Assembly (NCBI GenBank): GCA_963762315.1 | Contig: CAVXKO010000005.1 | Span: 62,001 to 126,000, forward strand | Origin: RPQJ01 sp963762315 | GTDB taxonomy: Bacteria; Pseudomonadota; Gammaproteobacteria; Steroidobacterales; Steroidobacteraceae | DNA: 64,000 nt | Direction: 5' to 3' | Shown here: one piece after another, positions 17,327 to 26,367 of the stretch | How positions within the stretch are numbered: the first letter of the stretch is position 1 | Layout of the letters: each line of letters opens with the position of its first letter | Position numbers and translations under genes: made by a program | The notes under the pieces: generated by a model | Databases searched by the model: none | Told to the model about the DNA's origin: nothing | The model's input: only the letters and a program-made list of their open reading frames with translations

Positions 17327-19375
17327 ATGCCCTACTCAACGGCGGATATCCGCAACATTGCACTGGTGGGCCAAGCGGGCGCGGGCAAGACGCTGCTGGC
17401 GGAAGCCTTGCTCGCGCAGACGGGAGCCATCCGGGCCAAGGGATCACTTGCGCGCGGAACCACGGTCTGCGACTTCGATCCCCAGGAAAAGGCGCTGCAG
17501 CACTCGCTCGACGCAGCGATCTGCGGCTTCGAGACCCAGGGCAAGCGCGTCAACATCATCGACACCCCGGGATACCCGGACTTCCTCGGCCGCTCCCTGA
17601 GCGCGCTCGAGGCCGTCGAGACCTCCGTGGTCGTCGTCAGCGCCGTGAACGGGGTCGACGCGATGACCCAGCGCATGATGGACTTCGCGAAAAACCGCGG
17701 GCTGTGCCGGCTGATCGTGGTCAACAAGATCGACAGCCGTGAAGCGCGCACCGAAGAGGTGCTCGAGGAAATCCGCGAGGCATTCGGCAAGTCCTGCCTG
17801 CCGCTCAACTTGCCCGCGGACGGCGGCAAGGCGGTGGTCGATTGTTTCTTCCAGGCGCAGGGCAAGGCGACCGACTTCTCGACGGCGGCCGAGGCGCACA
17901 CGCAGATCATCGACCAGGTCGTCGAAGTGGACGAAGCGCTGATGGCCGTCTACCTCGAACAGGGCGAGGAGATCTCGCCCGAGCAACTGCACGACCCGTT
18001 CGAGAAAGCGCTGCGCGAAGACCACCTCGTGCCGATCTGCTTCTGCTCCGCCGAGACCGGCGTCGGCATCCCCGAGCTGGTGAACGTGCTGCTGCGCCTG
18101 GCGCCGAACCCGACGGAAGGCAATCCCCCGCCGTTCCTGAAGGGCGAAGGCGAGGCGGCCGAGCGCGTGGAAGTCTCGGCCGACCCCGCGAAGCACGTCA
18201 TCGCGCACGTGTTCAAGGTCACGATCGACCCGTTCGTCGGCAAGCTCGGCATCTTCCGCGTGCACCAGGGCACCGTGAAGACGGGCGCGCAGCTGCTGGT
18301 GGGCGACGGCCGCAAGCCGATCAAGCTCGCGCACCTGTTCCAGTTGCAGGGCAAGGACCACGTGGAGATCACGCAGGCGGTGCCGGGCGACATCTGCGCA
18401 GTGCCGAAGATCGACGAGCTGCACTTCGACGCGGTGCTGCACGACTCGCACGACGAGGACCACTATCACCTCAAGTCGGTGAATTTCCCGCCGCCGATGC
18501 TCGGCGTGGCGATCCGCGCGGATAAGCGCGGCGAAGAGCAGAAGCTCTCCGAGTCGCTGCACCGCCTCGTGGCCGAGGACCCGTGCGTGCGCGTCGAGCT
18601 GCACAACAGCCAGAACGAGACGGTGCTCTACGGGCTCGGCGACTTCCACCTGCGCGTGATGCTGCAGCGGATGACCGAGCGCTACGGGGTGGCCGTGAAG
18701 ACCAGCCCGCCGGCCGTGCCGTACCGCGAGACCATCACGCGACCGGCCGAGGGCCATCACCGCCACAAGAAGCAGACGGGCGGCGCCGGTCAGTTCGGCG
18801 AGGTGTACCTGCGCATCGAGCCGCTGCCGCGCGGTTCGGGCTTCGAGTTCTCGGACGACGTCGTGGGCGGCGCCATTCCGGGCCAGTTCATCCCGGCCGT
18901 GGAAAAAGGCGTGCGCATGGTGCTCAACGAGGGCGCGATCGCGGGCTTCACGCTGCAGGACATCAAGGTCAGCGTGTACGACGGCAAGCACCACGCGGTC
19001 GACTCCAAGGAAGTCGCGTTCGTGGCCGCCGGCAAGAAAGCGTTCATCGCGGCCATCAAGGAGGCGGGTCCGATCGTGCTCGAGCCGATCGTGCGGGTGT
19101 CGATCAGCACGCCGGCCGCGTCGATCGGCGACATCACGAGCGATCTCGCGACTCGGCGCGCGCGGATCAGCGGACAGGACACGCTGCCCGGCGGCCGCGC
19201 CGAGATCAGCGCGCTCGTTCCGCTCGCGGAGTTGCAGGATTACCTGTCGCGACTGAAGGCGCTGACCGGCGGCGAAGGCACCTACACGATGGACCTGAGC
19301 CACTACGACCCGGTGCCGCCACGCAAGCAGCAGGAACTGGCGGGGGCCTTCAAGCCGCAGGAGGAAGCGGACTGA
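17327..19375 (+). CDS. Elongation factor G-like GTPase (EF-G paralogue)
   Basis: Translational GTPase of 682 residues. It has G1 GQAGAGKT, G3 DTPGYPDF and G4 NKID, then the domain II-V layout with family segments such as HHRHKKQTGGAGQFGEVYL and GDITSDLATRRARISGQ. It differs from housekeeping EF-G in the G1 loop (canonical AHIDAGKTT) and in switch I, as the EF-G2/FusA2 paralogues do, so ribosomal translocation under special conditions or another ribosome-associated role is possible. It is not inside a str operon. GGAGGCAGGAA precedes the ATG. Confidence 0.88.
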   Translation: MPYSTADIRNIALVGQAGAGKTLLAEALLAQTGAIRAKGSLARGTTVCDFDPQEKALQHSLDAAICGFETQGKRVNIIDTPGYPDFLGRSLSALEAVETSVVVVSAVNGVDAMTQRMMDFAKNRGLCRLIVVNKIDSREARTEEVLEEIREAFGKSCLPLNLPADGGKAVVDCFFQAQGKATDFSTAAEAHTQIIDQVVEVDEALMAVYLEQGEEISPEQLHDPFEKALREDHLVPICFCSAETGVGIPELVNVLLRLAPNPTEGNPPPFLKGEGEAAERVEVSADPAKHVIAHVFKVTIDPFVGKLGIFRVHQGTVKTGAQLLVGDGRKPIKLAHLFQLQGKDHVEITQAVPGDICAVPKIDELHFDAVLHDSHDEDHYHLKSVNFPPPMLGVAIRADKRGEEQKLSESLHRLVAEDPCVRVELHNSQNETVLYGLGDFHLRVMLQRMTERYGVAVKTSPPAVPYRETITRPAEGHHRHKKQTGGAGQFGEVYLRIEPLPRGSGFEFSDDVVGGAIPGQFIPAVEKGVRMVLNEGAIAGFTLQDIKVSVYDGKHHAVDSKEVAFVAAGKKAFIAAIKEAGPIVLEPIVRVSISTPAASIGDITSDLATRRARISGQDTLPGGRAEISALVPLAELQDYLSRLKALTGGEGTYTMDLSHYDPVPPRKQQELAGAFKPQEEAD

Positions 19376-19396
19376 CCCTCGCCCGCCCTGTCGGGC

Positions 19397-19459
19397 GGAA
19401 AATAGGAGACATTCTCCTTTTTCGCGAGTGCCGAAAAAGGAGAATGTCTCCTATTTTCC
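19397..19459. repeat. Palindromic repeat, copy 4 (variant arms)
   Basis: Perfect 28-bp inverted repeat (arms 19397-19424 and 19432-19459, 7-base loop). The arm is a variant of the family: GGAGACATTCTCCTTTTTC instead of GGGGACATTCTCGGTTTTC, with each change matched on the other arm. It is intergenic, 21 bases after the EF-G stop. Confidence 0.9.
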
Positions 19460-19466
19460 GAAGGCA

Positions 19467-19488
19467 CCTCTCCCGCTTGCGGGAGAGG
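19467..19488. repeat. CCTCTCCCG hairpin, copy 2
   Basis: Perfect CCTCTCCCGC/GCGGGAGAGG stem with a TT loop between the convergent EF-G and sulfotransferase genes. It is the sister of 774-797 and possibly a bidirectional terminator or intergenic repeat. Confidence 0.7.
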
Positions 19489-19532
19489 GCAGGAGCGTCA
19501 TTGCGACAGCGATGATGCGGGGGTGAGGGCCG

Positions 19533-20420
19533 TTATTCCCTGATCGGCCCCGGCACGGCTGCCGAGCTGTAGCCGAAGTACGGATCGAGCTCGGTGTCGA
19601 TGCGGCGATTGAGCCACTCGATGTCCTCGATCGACAGGTACTCGGCATAGCCGCCGATCTTGCCCTTGCGCGTCTTGAACGACTCGGTGTCGCCCGGTCG
19701 CCCCGCGGCCAGCGAGGACCCGTCCGCCGGCCGCGTGGACTCGCGTTTCTTCATCGACTCGAATGCGCCGTGCTCGACGGCGCGCTCCAGCGTCTGCGGG
19801 CGCACGTCCGTCAATCCCACGAAGCGTGCGATCCGTCCAAGCTCCGCGGCCGTGTCGCGCCGCAGGTCCTCGTACCGCACGAGCAGGAAGTCCCGCGGCA
19901 CCCGACGCTGCGCCGCCCAGGCGTTGTAGTAGCGCAGCATCCCGTCGACCGAACCCCTGGGCCAGTGGATATAGCTCGCGATGTCGCCGTCGAAGCGATG
20001 CACGCGCCGCGTGACCTGGAAGTAATTCGACACGGCGAGGTCACGGATATCGCGGACCAGCAGGATCACGCGGCAATCCGCGAACTCGCTCTTGTCGGAA
20101 AGTATCTCGGCCGCCGTCTTCTTCTGCGGCGACCCGTCGTGCTTCGCGCCAATCACCGGCACGCCCGGATACTTCGGATAGAGGTCGTCGCCGGCCTCGC
20201 CCACCGCCAGCTCGGGGCGCCCGAAGTGTTCGGCGAAGAGCCCGGCCATCATCACTCGCAGCCAGGTCCGTCCGGCCTTCGGGTAGGAGAGCAGGAAAAA
20301 ATCGGCTTCGCGCGGCCGCTTCCAGCGCCGGTACCGGATCACCGGCGGCCACCGGTCGAACCGGCTCTTCAGCCGCAGGGAGAGCGGCGGATCCTGCAGC
20401 AAGAGTCGCCCGGACGACAT
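19533..20420 (-). CDS. Sulfotransferase domain protein
   Basis: A 295-residue PAPS-dependent sulfotransferase (Sulfotransfer_1 type), which moves sulfate to a hydroxyl or amine. The 5'-phosphosulfate loop is LLSYPKAGRTWLRVM near residue 43 and the 3'-phosphate site is VRDIRDLAVSNYF. The acceptor is unknown. The C-terminus holds a basic KTRKGKIGGY motif as in many family members. Start 20420 is placed 2 bases after the stop of the next sulfotransferase, so both are one transcription unit. Adjacent asparagine synthase suggests modification of a glycan or lipid, by inference. Confidence 0.85.
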   Translation of the reverse strand: MSSGRLLLQDPPLSLRLKSRFDRWPPVIRYRRWKRPREADFFLLSYPKAGRTWLRVMMAGLFAEHFGRPELAVGEAGDDLYPKYPGVPVIGAKHDGSPQKKTAAEILSDKSEFADCRVILLVRDIRDLAVSNYFQVTRRVHRFDGDIASYIHWPRGSVDGMLRYYNAWAAQRRVPRDFLLVRYEDLRRDTAAELGRIARFVGLTDVRPQTLERAVEHGAFESMKKRESTRPADGSSLAAGRPGDTESFKTRKGKIGGYAEYLSIEDIEWLNRRIDTELDPYFGYSSAAVPGPIRE

Positions 20421-20422
20421 CG

Positions 20423-21169
20423 TCACTCCTTCGGCAGCTTCAGCTCGAGACCGAGCGCCTGCATCACGCGTCGACGGAACAGCCGCAAGCGACTGCTCTC
20501 GCGGGTCGGGTTGGAGTGCGGCCACGGCAGGTCGGGGATGGGCGCCTCCAGGAAAGCGCACAGCTTCTCCCAGCCCGGCTCACGCACGCAGTCGAGCACC
20601 ATGAACTGATGCTCGCGCCCCGCGAAGTGCTGCAGTATGTCCGCATTGTGCTTGCGGTAGATCTCGAGCCACGCCTGGCGACTGGCCTCGTCGCGGGACG
20701 GATCGGCGTGCTTGCCGAACATCCAGATCATCATCGGGCGGATGCGGCGACCGCGAAAGAACTTCACGCAACTCCTGATCCACGCGTCCTCGTCGCGGAT
20801 GGTCAGGATGTAGCGCGCGTCGGGGAACATGGCGTCGATCTCGCGCCAGATCCAGAGGTACGGCGCGTCCGTGAACGCATCGAAGAGATCGAACGTGGGC
20901 AGCCGATGATCGCCCCGGGTGATCTGCTTCAGCAGCGTCTCCCCGTCGTCGGCGCCGGGATAGCTGCCGGGGCGGTCGCCGTTGATCGTGCGGTATCCCA
21001 GGATGCGCAACGCGTCGTACAGGCTCGTGGTGCCCGTCTTGTAGAAGCCGATGCAGAAGATCTTTCCGTCGTACTGCGCCAAGCGCGATGCCCCCGGGGT
21101 CCGCCTGATCCGCCGCTGCAGGGACCGGCTCTTGCTTCGTGCGCTATAGTCTACGCCGTGGCCATTCAT
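20423..21169 (-). CDS. Sulfotransferase family protein (second, P-loop type)
   Basis: A 248-residue member of the Sulfotransfer_4-like group. The P-loop equivalent is FCIGFYKTGTTSLYDAL, with DLFDAFTDAPYLWIWREID and the TIRDEDAWIRSC 3'-phosphate-type motif later. The C-terminus is basic. Start ATG 21169 leaves only 14 bases to the divergent asparagine synthase start, and no clear ribosome site is visible, so the true start could be slightly further in. Co-directional with the sulfotransferase that follows 2 bases downstream. Confidence 0.8.
   Translation of the reverse strand: MNGHGVDYSARSKSRSLQRRIRRTPGASRLAQYDGKIFCIGFYKTGTTSLYDALRILGYRTINGDRPGSYPGADDGETLLKQITRGDHRLPTFDLFDAFTDAPYLWIWREIDAMFPDARYILTIRDEDAWIRSCVKFFRGRRIRPMMIWMFGKHADPSRDEASRQAWLEIYRKHNADILQHFAGREHQFMVLDCVREPGWEKLCAFLEAPIPDLPWPHSNPTRESSRLRLFRRRVMQALGLELKLPKE
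21145..21150 (+). promoter_or_regulatory. Possible -10 box (TATAGT) upstream of the asparagine synthase gene
   Basis: TATAGT lies 34 bases before the asparagine synthase ATG, inside the assumed N-terminus of the divergent sulfotransferase. No good -35 element is found at standard spacing, so this is a weak call. Confidence 0.25.
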
Positions 21170-21183
21170 GGTGCGAAACCGAA

Positions 21184-22920
21184 ATGTGCGGCATCGCGGG
21201 ACTGATCGGCGAAGGGGCTGATGCCGCGACCGTCGAGCGCGTCACGAGCCGGCTGAACCATCGCGGTCCCGACGATCACGGCGTGTGGGCCGGCGACGGC
21301 GCCGCCCTGGGGCACACGAGGCTGTCGATCATCGATCTGTCCGCGAGCGGTCACCAGCCGATGGAACTCGGCCCGCTGGTGCTCGTCTACAACGGCGAGA
21401 TCTACAATTACCGCGAACTGCGCTCGAAGCTGCGCGGGCCCTTCGTGTCGAATTCGGACACCGAGGTGCTGCTGCATCTGTATCGCGAGTTCGGTGATCG
21501 GTGCGTCGAGCACCTGCAGGGAATGTTCGCCTTCGCCGTGTGGGATCGCAGCCGGCACCGCCTGTTCGCGGCGCGCGACCATCTCGGCATCAAGCCGTTC
21601 CACTACGCGGTGCGGGGCGGGACGCTCGCTTTCGCCTCCGAGCTGGGCGCGCTAAAGGCGGCCGTCGACACGACCATCGACCGCACCGCGATCGTCGACT
21701 ACCTGACGTACGGCTACGTGCCGGCGCCGAAGACCATCTACGCCGGGTGCCACAAGCTGCCGCCCGCCCACACGCTGGTGTTCGAAGACGGCCGGCTGCG
21801 ACTCGAGCGCTACTGGAGTGCGCCGCTCGAGACGAAGATCGACGACATGACCGTCGCCGTGGAGCGGCTGGACGAGATGCTGCGCGAGATCGTCCCGTCG
21901 CAACTCGTTTCCGACGTGCCGATCGGCGTCTTCCTGAGCGGCGGCATGGATTCCGCCACGACCACGTATTACGCGGGCAAGGTCAACACCTTCACGCTCG
22001 GCTTCGACGATCGCGCCAAGTCGGAAGCCGACGCGGCGCGCAGCGTTGCCGATCACCTCGGCACGACGCACCACGAGATCATCGCCGGCTCCGGCAACCT
22101 GCGAACCGCGGTGGACACCATTGCGCGCTGCTTCGGCGAGCCCTTCGGCGACAACGCGGCATGGTCGAGCTACCTGGTCTCGCAGCTCGCCCGCGAGCAC
22201 GTGACCGTCGCGTTGAGCGGCGAGGGGGGCGATGAACTGTTCGGAGGGTACGACCGGTACTGGAAATTGCAGCGGGGCGGAAACTCCCCGCTGGATGCCG
22301 CCCTCGGCCGGTTCATCCGACCGACCAGCCGCTGGGGCCGCTCGATCTACCGTCGCACCGCGACCGGCGTGGCGGCCGCGGCAGCGCGCGGGGGCGGCCT
22401 GGTCGGACCCGCGCTCGACGCCCTGCTCGACCCCGCGCTCCTCGACCCGGATTACGACCGGCTGTGGTCGTACCGCCAGTACTGGCGCGACGACCTGCCG
22501 GCGACGCTCCGACTCAGGTGGCTCGAACTCAACACGGCCCTTCCCGACGGCCTGCTGACCAAGGTGGATCGCACGAGCATGGCGCACTCGCTCGAGGTGC
22601 GTCCGCCGCTCCTCGACCATCGACTGGTGGAATTCGCCTTCAGCTTGAGCCCGCGACTGCTGGTCGATGCGCAGGCAGGTCGTGGCAAACTCGTGCTGCG
22701 CGAGTTGATGGGCGCGCGCCTGCCCCCGGGACACCTCGACCGCCCCAAGCAGGGGTTCGGCCTGCCGATTCGGCGTTGGCTCGCCCAGAACCGCGACTAT
22801 GTCGCCGAGGCGTCGCGCACGCTGATGGAGGCGAAGATCCTGCGCCGCCCGGTGGATCACCGTTTCGACCGCGCGTGGCTGATGCTCGTGCTGGCGCGCT
22901 GGCTCGAACTGAACGCGTGA
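21184..22920 (+). CDS. asnB: Asparagine synthase (glutamine-hydrolysing)
   Basis: A 578-residue class-II amidotransferase. The start is fixed by the catalytic N-terminal Cys in MCGIAGLIGEG (21184), although an upstream ATG at 21139 is in frame. Residues 1 to about 200 are the Ntn glutaminase (NHRGPDDHG, YNGEIYNYREL), followed by the synthetase domain with PP-loop FLSGGMDSATT and LSGEGGDELFGGYDRYW. It makes asparagine or amidates a related carboxylate using glutamine and ATP. Its position next to two sulfotransferases resembles amidotransferases of surface-polysaccharide clusters, so a specialised substrate is possible. Confidence 0.9.
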   Translation: MCGIAGLIGEGADAATVERVTSRLNHRGPDDHGVWAGDGAALGHTRLSIIDLSASGHQPMELGPLVLVYNGEIYNYRELRSKLRGPFVSNSDTEVLLHLYREFGDRCVEHLQGMFAFAVWDRSRHRLFAARDHLGIKPFHYAVRGGTLAFASELGALKAAVDTTIDRTAIVDYLTYGYVPAPKTIYAGCHKLPPAHTLVFEDGRLRLERYWSAPLETKIDDMTVAVERLDEMLREIVPSQLVSDVPIGVFLSGGMDSATTTYYAGKVNTFTLGFDDRAKSEADAARSVADHLGTTHHEIIAGSGNLRTAVDTIARCFGEPFGDNAAWSSYLVSQLAREHVTVALSGEGGDELFGGYDRYWKLQRGGNSPLDAALGRFIRPTSRWGRSIYRRTATGVAAAAARGGGLVGPALDALLDPALLDPDYDRLWSYRQYWRDDLPATLRLRWLELNTALPDGLLTKVDRTSMAHSLEVRPPLLDHRLVEFAFSLSPRLLVDAQAGRGKLVLRELMGARLPPGHLDRPKQGFGLPIRRWLAQNRDYVAEASRTLMEAKILRRPVDHRFDRAWLMLVLARWLELNA

Positions 22921-22939
22921 GCCGCGAGGCTGGCCGGCG

Positions 22940-23830
22940 TCAGCTTCGTCGAGCCAGGCTGCGCACCTCGTCGGCCAGCGAGAGCAGTTCCTGCCGGACC
23001 GACGACCGCTGGCTCGCGGAGAGCGTCCCGTCCAGCGACACCAGCAGGTCGATGAACGCGCCGCGGCTCTCGTCGATCGTGCGCCGGTACTCCGGCGTCC
23101 ACAGGTCGTCGGGGCGCGCGATGAGCTGAAACATGCGCTCACGGAACTGCGGGGTATCCGCCCGGGCACGAAGGGCCTCTTCGAGGGCGGAGCGCCAGAT
23201 GCGGCGATTCTCGCGCCACTGCGGCTTGAACGAGTCGTCTCGCGCCGCGTACTGGTGGACGACCGCGAGCTGCGCCGCCGTCAGCGGCCCGGTGAAGCGC
23301 TCGATGTTCTTGCGCAGCGATTTCTCGCGCCGCAGCTTCCGCTCAGCCGGCGTGCGCGCGGCATATTCGCGCCACTCCTTCTCGTCCTCGCGCGCCAGGT
23401 TCTGCGTCAACTCGCGGACCTGGGATTCCGTGAAACTCAGCGCCAGGTTCGTGTACCCGGACGCGGCCTGCTCCCAGATGTCGCGCCAGTAGACCTCGAT
23501 GCGGCCCATCACCGCGGACAGCTCGCCCCGGCTGGTGCCGTCGGCCACCGCGTCGGCAAGGCTGCGCAGCGAGGCGTCGTAGCGGACCAGCTCCGCCTTG
23601 CGGTGCCAGTCGAGGTTGCGGCTCAGGGTCTGCGAGAGCTGCCGGGACTGCGCATCGTCGAGCGTGACCAGCCCCTCGATGTAGAAGCCAACCAGCGTGT
23701 CGAGGCGCTCGTAGATCAGCGAGGCGCCGCAGCCAGCGAGGGCCAGCGCGAGCGTGGCGACCCCCGCCCAGCGAGCGTGCCTAGAGCGCCAGCGTGCCCT
23801 GGGCGGGACTCGGGTCGGGTGGCGGGTCAT
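22940..23830 (-). CDS. DUF6279 family lipoprotein
   Basis: A 296-residue lipoprotein. A very Arg-rich N-terminus leads into hydrophobic GVATLALALAGCG with the lipobox Cys at about residue 35. The mature part begins LIYERLDTLVGFYIEG and LVTLDDAQSRQL, the hallmark of DUF6279, and is helical throughout. The function is unknown. The ATG at 23830 is chosen over the one at 23851. Either choice overlaps the end of the SRAP gene by about 50 bases, so the first codons also encode the SRAP C-terminus in another frame and the two are probably coupled. Confidence 0.8.
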   Translation of the reverse strand: MTRHPTRVPPRARWRSRHARWAGVATLALALAGCGASLIYERLDTLVGFYIEGLVTLDDAQSRQLSQTLSRNLDWHRKAELVRYDASLRSLADAVADGTSRGELSAVMGRIEVYWRDIWEQAASGYTNLALSFTESQVRELTQNLAREDEKEWREYAARTPAERKLRREKSLRKNIERFTGPLTAAQLAVVHQYAARDDSFKPQWRENRRIWRSALEEALRARADTPQFRERMFQLIARPDDLWTPEYRRTIDESRGAFIDLLVSLDGTLSASQRSSVRQELLSLADEVRSLARRS

Positions 23831-24531
23831 CGGGTGCGGCAGCGGGTTCATCCACGACAGGTTCGATCAAGGCCGGGCCTTGGTTGCGCGCATTGTTCAC
23901 CAACTTGCGGACCGGCCGCGCAGAGAGTTCGATAGCCGGGTTCGGCACCAGCAGCCGGTCGAGCCGTACGACATCCCGGTTGCCGGGATCGAGCCACTCC
24001 GCGTACGTCCCGGGGGGCAGGATGACCGGCATGCGGTCGTGGATGTGCGCGATCGACGGGATGGGGGAGGTCGTCACGAGCGTGCACGATTCCAGGGCCT
24101 CGCCGTTCGCCGGATCGTGCCAGGTTTCCCAGAGCCCGGCCATGGCGAAGGGCTCGAGGCTCGCCAGGTGGATGAAATACGGCTGCTTGTTCGCGGCCGA
24201 ACGCTGCCACTCGTAGTAACCGTCCGCCAGCACGAGGCAACGTCGGCTCTTGTACGCGTTGCGGAACGACGGCTTTTCGCGCAGCGTCTCGCCGCGCGCG
24301 TTGTTCATCTTCGCACCCAGCGCGCGGTCCTTCGCCCACGACGGCACGAGGCCCCAGTAGAGCATCGCGATCCGCCGCGTCTGCGGATCGTCCGGCAGAA
24401 CGCGCACCGTCGGGATGAACGTGGTGGGTGCGATGTTGTAGCGCGGTTCGATGCCGGGCCGATCACCCGACCACGCCGAACAGCCGGACGACGGCTTCGT
24501 GGGGCGAGTAGAAAGCGAAGCGACCGCACAT
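23781..24531 (-). pseudogene. SOS-response-associated peptidase (SRAP/YedK/HMCES family), +1 frameshift
   Basis: SRAP proteins form a covalent crosslink to abasic sites in single-stranded DNA through the N-terminal Cys. MCGRFAFYSPHEAVV begins at ATG 24531, but the frame hits TGA after 23 codons. With one extra base removed around 24461-24470 it continues GIEPRYNIAPTTFIPTVRVL and on through MNNARGET (active-site Asn), DGYYEW (Glu) and HIHDRMPVIL (His). All catalytic residues are present, so the gene is intact except for this one base. Without the shift only a fragment from 24407, lacking Cys2, would be made. An assembly error is quite possible. Confidence 0.88.
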
Positions 24532-24540
24532 GGGCGAGCG

Positions 24541-25365
24541 TCAGTCTCTTATCCCCGTCCCCTTCTCCATCAGCCACACGCACGCCGCGAACAGCACGAC
24601 CACCGCGACGACCATGAACAGGAACGAGAAACCCACGTGCACGTCGGAGTGGCCGAGGAAACCGTAGCGGAACGCGTTGACCATGTAGAGGATGGGGTTG
24701 GCCTTCGACGCCGCCTGCGCCCACCCGGGCAGCATGGCGATCGAGTAGAAAACGCCGCCGAGGTAGGTCATCGGCGTGAGGATGAAAGTCGGCACGAAGG
24801 AGATCTGGTCGAAGTTCTTCGCGAACACGGCGTTGACGAAGCCGCCGAGCGAGAAGACCACCGACGTGAGCAGCACCGCGGCGATCACGATGAGAGGGTG
24901 CTCGACGTGCAGGTGGGTGAAGAACAGCGAGACCAGCGTCACCACGAGGCCCACCAGCAACCCGCGCATCAGGCCGCCGGTGACGTAGCCAAGCACGATC
25001 AGCCAGTTCGGCAGCGGCGAGACCAGCAGTTCTTCGATGTGCCGGCCGAACTTGGCGCCGAAGAACGACGACACCACGTTGCCGTAGCTGCTGGTGATCA
25101 CCGACATCATGATCAGGCCCGGCGCGATGTACTGCATGTACGAGAAGCCGCCCATGTCGCCGATGCGCCGGCCGATCAGGCTGCCGAAGATGATGAAGTA
25201 CAGCGTCGCGGTGATCACGGGCGGGACGATCGTCTGGCCCCAGATGCGGATGATCCGGCTGAACTCGCGGATGACGATCGTGTAGAAACCGACGAGCCGA
25301 TGACCACCGCCCGCGAGGTTGGAAGGCGGCGTGGCGGCAGTCGCCGCTCGCGTCGCGCCGTTCAT
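24541..25365 (-). CDS. ABC-2 type transporter permease (YadH-like)
   Basis: Inner-membrane permease of 274 residues with six predicted helices and the ABC-2 signature region around ISSFFGAKFGRHIEELLVSPL-like sequence near the middle. Segments such as MTYLGGVFYSIAMLPGW and NPILYMVNAFRYGFLG match the YadH/NodJ group. It probably pairs with the ATPase upstream in exporting a lipid, polysaccharide or drug. The ATG at 25365 overlaps the ATPase stop (ATGA). The C-terminus ends 9 bases from the SRAP start. Confidence 0.9.
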   Translation of the reverse strand: MNGATRAATAATPPSNLAGGGHRLVGFYTIVIREFSRIIRIWGQTIVPPVITATLYFIIFGSLIGRRIGDMGGFSYMQYIAPGLIMMSVITSSYGNVVSSFFGAKFGRHIEELLVSPLPNWLIVLGYVTGGLMRGLLVGLVVTLVSLFFTHLHVEHPLIVIAAVLLTSVVFSLGGFVNAVFAKNFDQISFVPTFILTPMTYLGGVFYSIAMLPGWAQAASKANPILYMVNAFRYGFLGHSDVHVGFSFLFMVVAVVVLFAACVWLMEKGTGIRD

Positions 25366-26315
25366 TCGCCCGCTCCCGCCGCCTTCGCCTGGCCGGTGGC
25401 GAGATCGCGCCCCTCGACGAGCCGCATGAACAGCTCCTCGAGCCGGTTGGCCTTGTTGCGCATGCTGATGACTTCGAGGCCGGAAGCGGACAGCGCGGCG
25501 AAGACCTCGTTGAGGTTCTGTTCCTTGGTGATCTCGACCTCGAGCGTCTGGTCGTCGGTGCGCGCGAGCCGGTAGCCGGGCAGCGCGGGCACGGCGGCGA
25601 GCGGCTGGCGCAGGTTCAGCACGAACGTCTCGGTGTGGAGCTTGCGCAGCACCGTCGACATGCGGTCGTTCTCGATGATGCGGCCCTCGTCGATGATCGC
25701 GATGTGGCGGCAGAGGCTCTCCGCCTCCTCGAGATAGTGCGTCGTGAGGATGATGGTCGTGCCTTCCTCGTTGATCCGGCGCAGGAACTCCCACATCGAG
25801 CGGCGCACTTCGATGTCGACGCCGGCGGTGGGCTCGTCGAGGATCAGCAGGCGCGGCGCGTGGATCAGCGCGCGGGCGATCATCAGGCGGCGCTTCATGC
25901 CGCCCGACAGCGTGCGCGAAATCGCGTCGCGCTTGTCCCAGAGCTGCAGCTGCTTGAGCCAGTACTCGACGCGCTCCTTCGCGGTCTCACGCCGGATGCC
26001 GTAGAACCCCGCCTGGTTGACGAGGATCGTCGACACCTTCTCGAACTGGTTGAAGTTGATTTCCTGCGGCACGAGGCCGAGGCACGACTTGGCCGCCTCG
26101 AGGTCCGTGTCGACGTCGTGGCCGAACACCTGCGCGGTGCCCGAGGTCTTGCTGACGAGCGAGGAGATGATGCCGATCGCGGTCGTCTTGCCCGCGCCGT
26201 TCGGGCCGAGCAGCGCGAAGAAATCGCCCTCGGCGACGTCGAGGTCGATGCCCTTCAGCGCCTGCACGCCGTTCTTGTAGGTCTTCGTCAGTTTGCGGAG
26301 CGACAGGGCCTGCAT
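25362..26315 (-). CDS. ABC transporter ATP-binding protein (YadG-like)
   Basis: A 317-residue cytosolic ATPase. Walker A is GPNGAGKTTAIGI at about residue 38, the signature is LSGGMKRRLMIARAL, Walker B LLILDEPTAGVD, and the H-loop LTTHYLEEAE. The C-terminal 80 residues form the accessory domain common to exporter-type ATPases (YadG, DrrA). Coupled to the permease that follows. Together they make a minimal half-size exporter dimer; cargo is not indicated by neighbours. Confidence 0.93.
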   Translation of the reverse strand: MQALSLRKLTKTYKNGVQALKGIDLDVAEGDFFALLGPNGAGKTTAIGIISSLVSKTSGTAQVFGHDVDTDLEAAKSCLGLVPQEINFNQFEKVSTILVNQAGFYGIRRETAKERVEYWLKQLQLWDKRDAISRTLSGGMKRRLMIARALIHAPRLLILDEPTAGVDIEVRRSMWEFLRRINEEGTTIILTTHYLEEAESLCRHIAIIDEGRIIENDRMSTVLRKLHTETFVLNLRQPLAAVPALPGYRLARTDDQTLEVEITKEQNLNEVFAALSASGLEVISMRNKANRLEELFMRLVEGRDLATGQAKAAGAGE

Positions 26316-26367
26316 GGAGATCGGGCGGCGCCAGAGGGGGTGCGAAGCGTAATGCCCCCGCCGGTCC

